Shown: positions 62,707 through 64,000 of the stretch, piece by piece
Layout: the number at the start of each line of letters is the position of its first letter
Position numbering within the stretch: the first letter of the stretch is position 1
Assembly: GCF_014905555.1 (NCBI RefSeq)
Contig: NZ_BNGS01000010.1
Location: forward strand, 186,001-250,000
Reading direction: 5' to 3'
Length of the DNA stretch: 64,000 nucleotides
Source of the DNA: Streptomyces sp. Y2F8-2
GTDB lineage: Bacteria; Actinomycetota; Actinomycetes; Streptomycetales; Streptomycetaceae
Made by a program: the position numbers and the translations under genes
The notes under the pieces: generated by a model
Told to the model about the DNA's origin: nothing
The model's input: only the letters and a program-made list of their open reading frames with translations
The model's database searches: none

Positions 62707-63959
62707 CCACGGGCTGGGGCTCGGCGGCAGGTACGGCGGGGCACGGTGCCGGGGCGGACGCGGGTACCGGTGTGGTGGGGTCCGGCGAGCGGACGCGGCT
62801 GCTGGACGGAGTGCGGCAGTGGCTCGCCGAGAGCGGGGCCGAGCCGACCCCCGCGCGCGTGGCGCAGGCGCTGCGCGAACAGGGGCGGGTGCTCGGGGAT
62901 GCGGAAGTCCTGGGCGCGGCCCGGCAGTTGCGGTCCGAACTGGTCGGCAGCGGCCCTCTGGAACCGTTGCTCGCAGACCCGTCCGTGACCGACGTCCTGG
63001 TGTCCGCGCCGGACCGGGTGTGGGTGGACCGGGGTGCCGGCCTGGAGCTGACGGAGGTGTCCTTCCAGGACGCGGCGGCCGTACGGCGCCTCGCGCAGCG
63101 GTTGGCCGCCGTGGCCGGCCGGCGGCTCGACGACGCCCGGCCGTGGGTCGACGCCCGCCTGCCGGACGGCACCCGTCTGCACGCGGTGCTGCCGCCGGTC
63201 GCGGTCGGCTCGACATGCCTGTCCCTGCGGGTCGTACGGCCCCGGGCGTTCACCCTCGACGAACTCGTGGCGGCCGGCACGGTGCCGCCGGGCGGGGACC
63301 GGGTGCTGCGGGCGCTGATCGCCTCCCGGCTCTCCTATGTGATCAGTGGCGGAACCGGTTCGGGCAAGACCACGCTTCTGAGCGCGCTCCTGGGCGTGGT
63401 GGGGCCGGCCGAGCGGATCGTGCTCGCCGAGGACTCGGCTGAGCTGCGCCCCGACCACCCGCATGTGGTGCGTCTGGAGGGGCGGCCCGCGAACCAGGAG
63501 GGCGTGGGGCTCGTCGAGCTCCAGGACCTGGTGCGGCAGGCACTGCGCATGAGACCCGACCGGCTCGTCGTCGGTGAGGTGCGCGGGCCCGAGGTGGTGT
63601 CCCTGCTGGCCGCGCTGAACACGGGCCACGAAGGCGGCTGCGGCACGCTCCACGCGAACGCGGCGGCCCAGGTGCCCGCCCGGCTGGAGGCGCTCGGCAC
63701 GGCGGCGGGCCTGGACCGGGCCGCGCTGCACAGCCAGCTGGCGGCCGCGCTGTCGGTGGTCATCCACCTCGTGCGCGACCGGACCGGGCGGCGCCGGATC
63801 GCGGAGGTGCATGTGCTGGAGCGGGACGCGTCCGGGCTCGTGGCGACGGTGCCCGCGCTGCGGTGGGGACCGGAGGCATTCACGCGCGAGCGCGGATGGG
63901 AGCGGCTGCGGGAGCTGCTCAGGGACGGAAGCGGGGGCAGTGAGGTGGAGGTGCTGTGA
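62703..63959 (+). CDS. TadA/CpaF-type secretion ATPase, 418 aa
   Basis: Walker A SGGTGSGKTTLLSALLG is near residue 218, the Asp box VLAEDSAELRPDHPHVVRLE near residue 245, Walker B LRMRPDRLVVGEVRGPEVVSLL near residue 285 and the His box GHEGGCGTLHANAAAQVPARLEAL near residue 310. This is the hexameric ATPase of Tad/Flp pilus or type II-like secretion systems, driving assembly from the cytoplasm. It is coupled at both ends: upstream to the CpaE-like gene, downstream to the next gene by a GTGA overlap. Confidence 0.92.
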   Translation: MTTGWGSAAGTAGHGAGADAGTGVVGSGERTRLLDGVRQWLAESGAEPTPARVAQALREQGRVLGDAEVLGAARQLRSELVGSGPLEPLLADPSVTDVLVSAPDRVWVDRGAGLELTEVSFQDAAAVRRLAQRLAAVAGRRLDDARPWVDARLPDGTRLHAVLPPVAVGSTCLSLRVVRPRAFTLDELVAAGTVPPGGDRVLRALIASRLSYVISGGTGSGKTTLLSALLGVVGPAERIVLAEDSAELRPDHPHVVRLEGRPANQEGVGLVELQDLVRQALRMRPDRLVVGEVRGPEVVSLLAALNTGHEGGCGTLHANAAAQVPARLEALGTAAGLDRAALHSQLAAALSVVIHLVRDRTGRRRIAEVHVLERDASGLVATVPALRWGPEAFTRERGWERLRELLRDGSGGSEVEVL

Positions 63960-64000
63960 GCGCGGTCGGTCGGATGGCAGTCGGTGGGACGGGCCTCGGG
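63956..64000 (+). CDS. Start of next tad-locus gene (probably TadB-like), truncated by window end
   Basis: A GTG at 63956 overlaps the stop of the CpaF-type ATPase gene (GTGA) and stays open to the end of the window (15 codons). In tad loci the next gene encodes the membrane protein TadB, which is the expectation here, but the residues present are too few to prove it. Confidence 0.5.
   Translation, partial: MSAVGRMAVGGTGLG

Overview
The window is high-GC DNA with the gene content of a Streptomyces chromosome: WhiB-family wblA, Crp, paired ArsA-type ATPases, DUF317 proteins, a Tad secretion locus and the actinobacterial 6C RNA. From memory, the right half (about 32.5 kb to the end) follows the S. 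coelicolor gene order from wblA (SCO3579) down to the septum/Tad genes around SCO3557. The left half is accessory DNA stacked next to a tRNA-Pro(CGG) gene at 32387-32460.

Left accessory block (1-17.2 kb). First come an unrecognised protein, a phosphotransferase-fold protein, a nucleotidyltransferase, and a stand-alone Asp/Asn-tRNA-synthetase catalytic domain with no anticodon-binding domain. Next are an HD protein, a regulator/NUDIX pair and a HAD hydrolase. Then follows a tightly overlapping nine-gene operon (6290-14618): a radical-SAM-like protein with an unusual CX2CX2C motif, a diverged phosphoketolase, an enolase-superfamily enzyme, a YdeI-like small protein, a HAD protein, a methyltransferase, a creatininase-family amidohydrolase, a PhyH-type dioxygenase and a YrdC/Sua5-fold protein. 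A helical-repeat-like protein and an APC permease follow. I do not recognise this set as a characterised pathway. It looks like a complete small-molecule biosynthetic operon and is the best candidate here for an undescribed system.

Mobile and junction zone (17.5-32.4 kb). It holds a solitary Mrr-like nuclease, a small membrane protein, a D-amino-acid oxidase-like enzyme, a second nucleotidyltransferase, a truncated SnoaL-like fragment and two DUF317 proteins. These lead into a relaxase-type integrative mobilizable element: relaxase, MobC-like protein, DUF2637 membrane protein, DnaC-like helicase loader, replication protein, XRE repressor, excisionase and tyrosine integrase. The integrase contains an embedded LacI-type helix-turn-helix. 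A 38-bp operator-like repeat is shared by the two ends of the element. Between integrase and tRNA lies a two-gene cargo, a TIR-like (CAP12/PCTIR family) protein and a zinc-ribbon protein, which looks like an anti-phage module.

Core block (32.5-64 kb). Genes cover a membrane protein, a metallophosphoesterase, a GatB/YqeY protein, a bifunctional PBP, wblA, two ArsA ATPases, RidA and NUDIX proteins, a metallo-beta-lactamase-fold hydrolase, crp, nth with a long Lys/Ala-rich tail, a CoA-pyrophosphatase-type NUDIX protein, a MarP-like protease, an epoxide-hydrolase-like enzyme, a holin-like protein, nhaA and acsA. After these come a SulP-carbonic anhydrase fusion, a lipoprotein deacetylase, a CooC/ParA-type ATPase, a degenerate Fic protein, a HAD-IB phosphatase, the 6C RNA, and the start of the tad locus (ssd-like ATPase, TadA/CpaF, beginning of the next gene).
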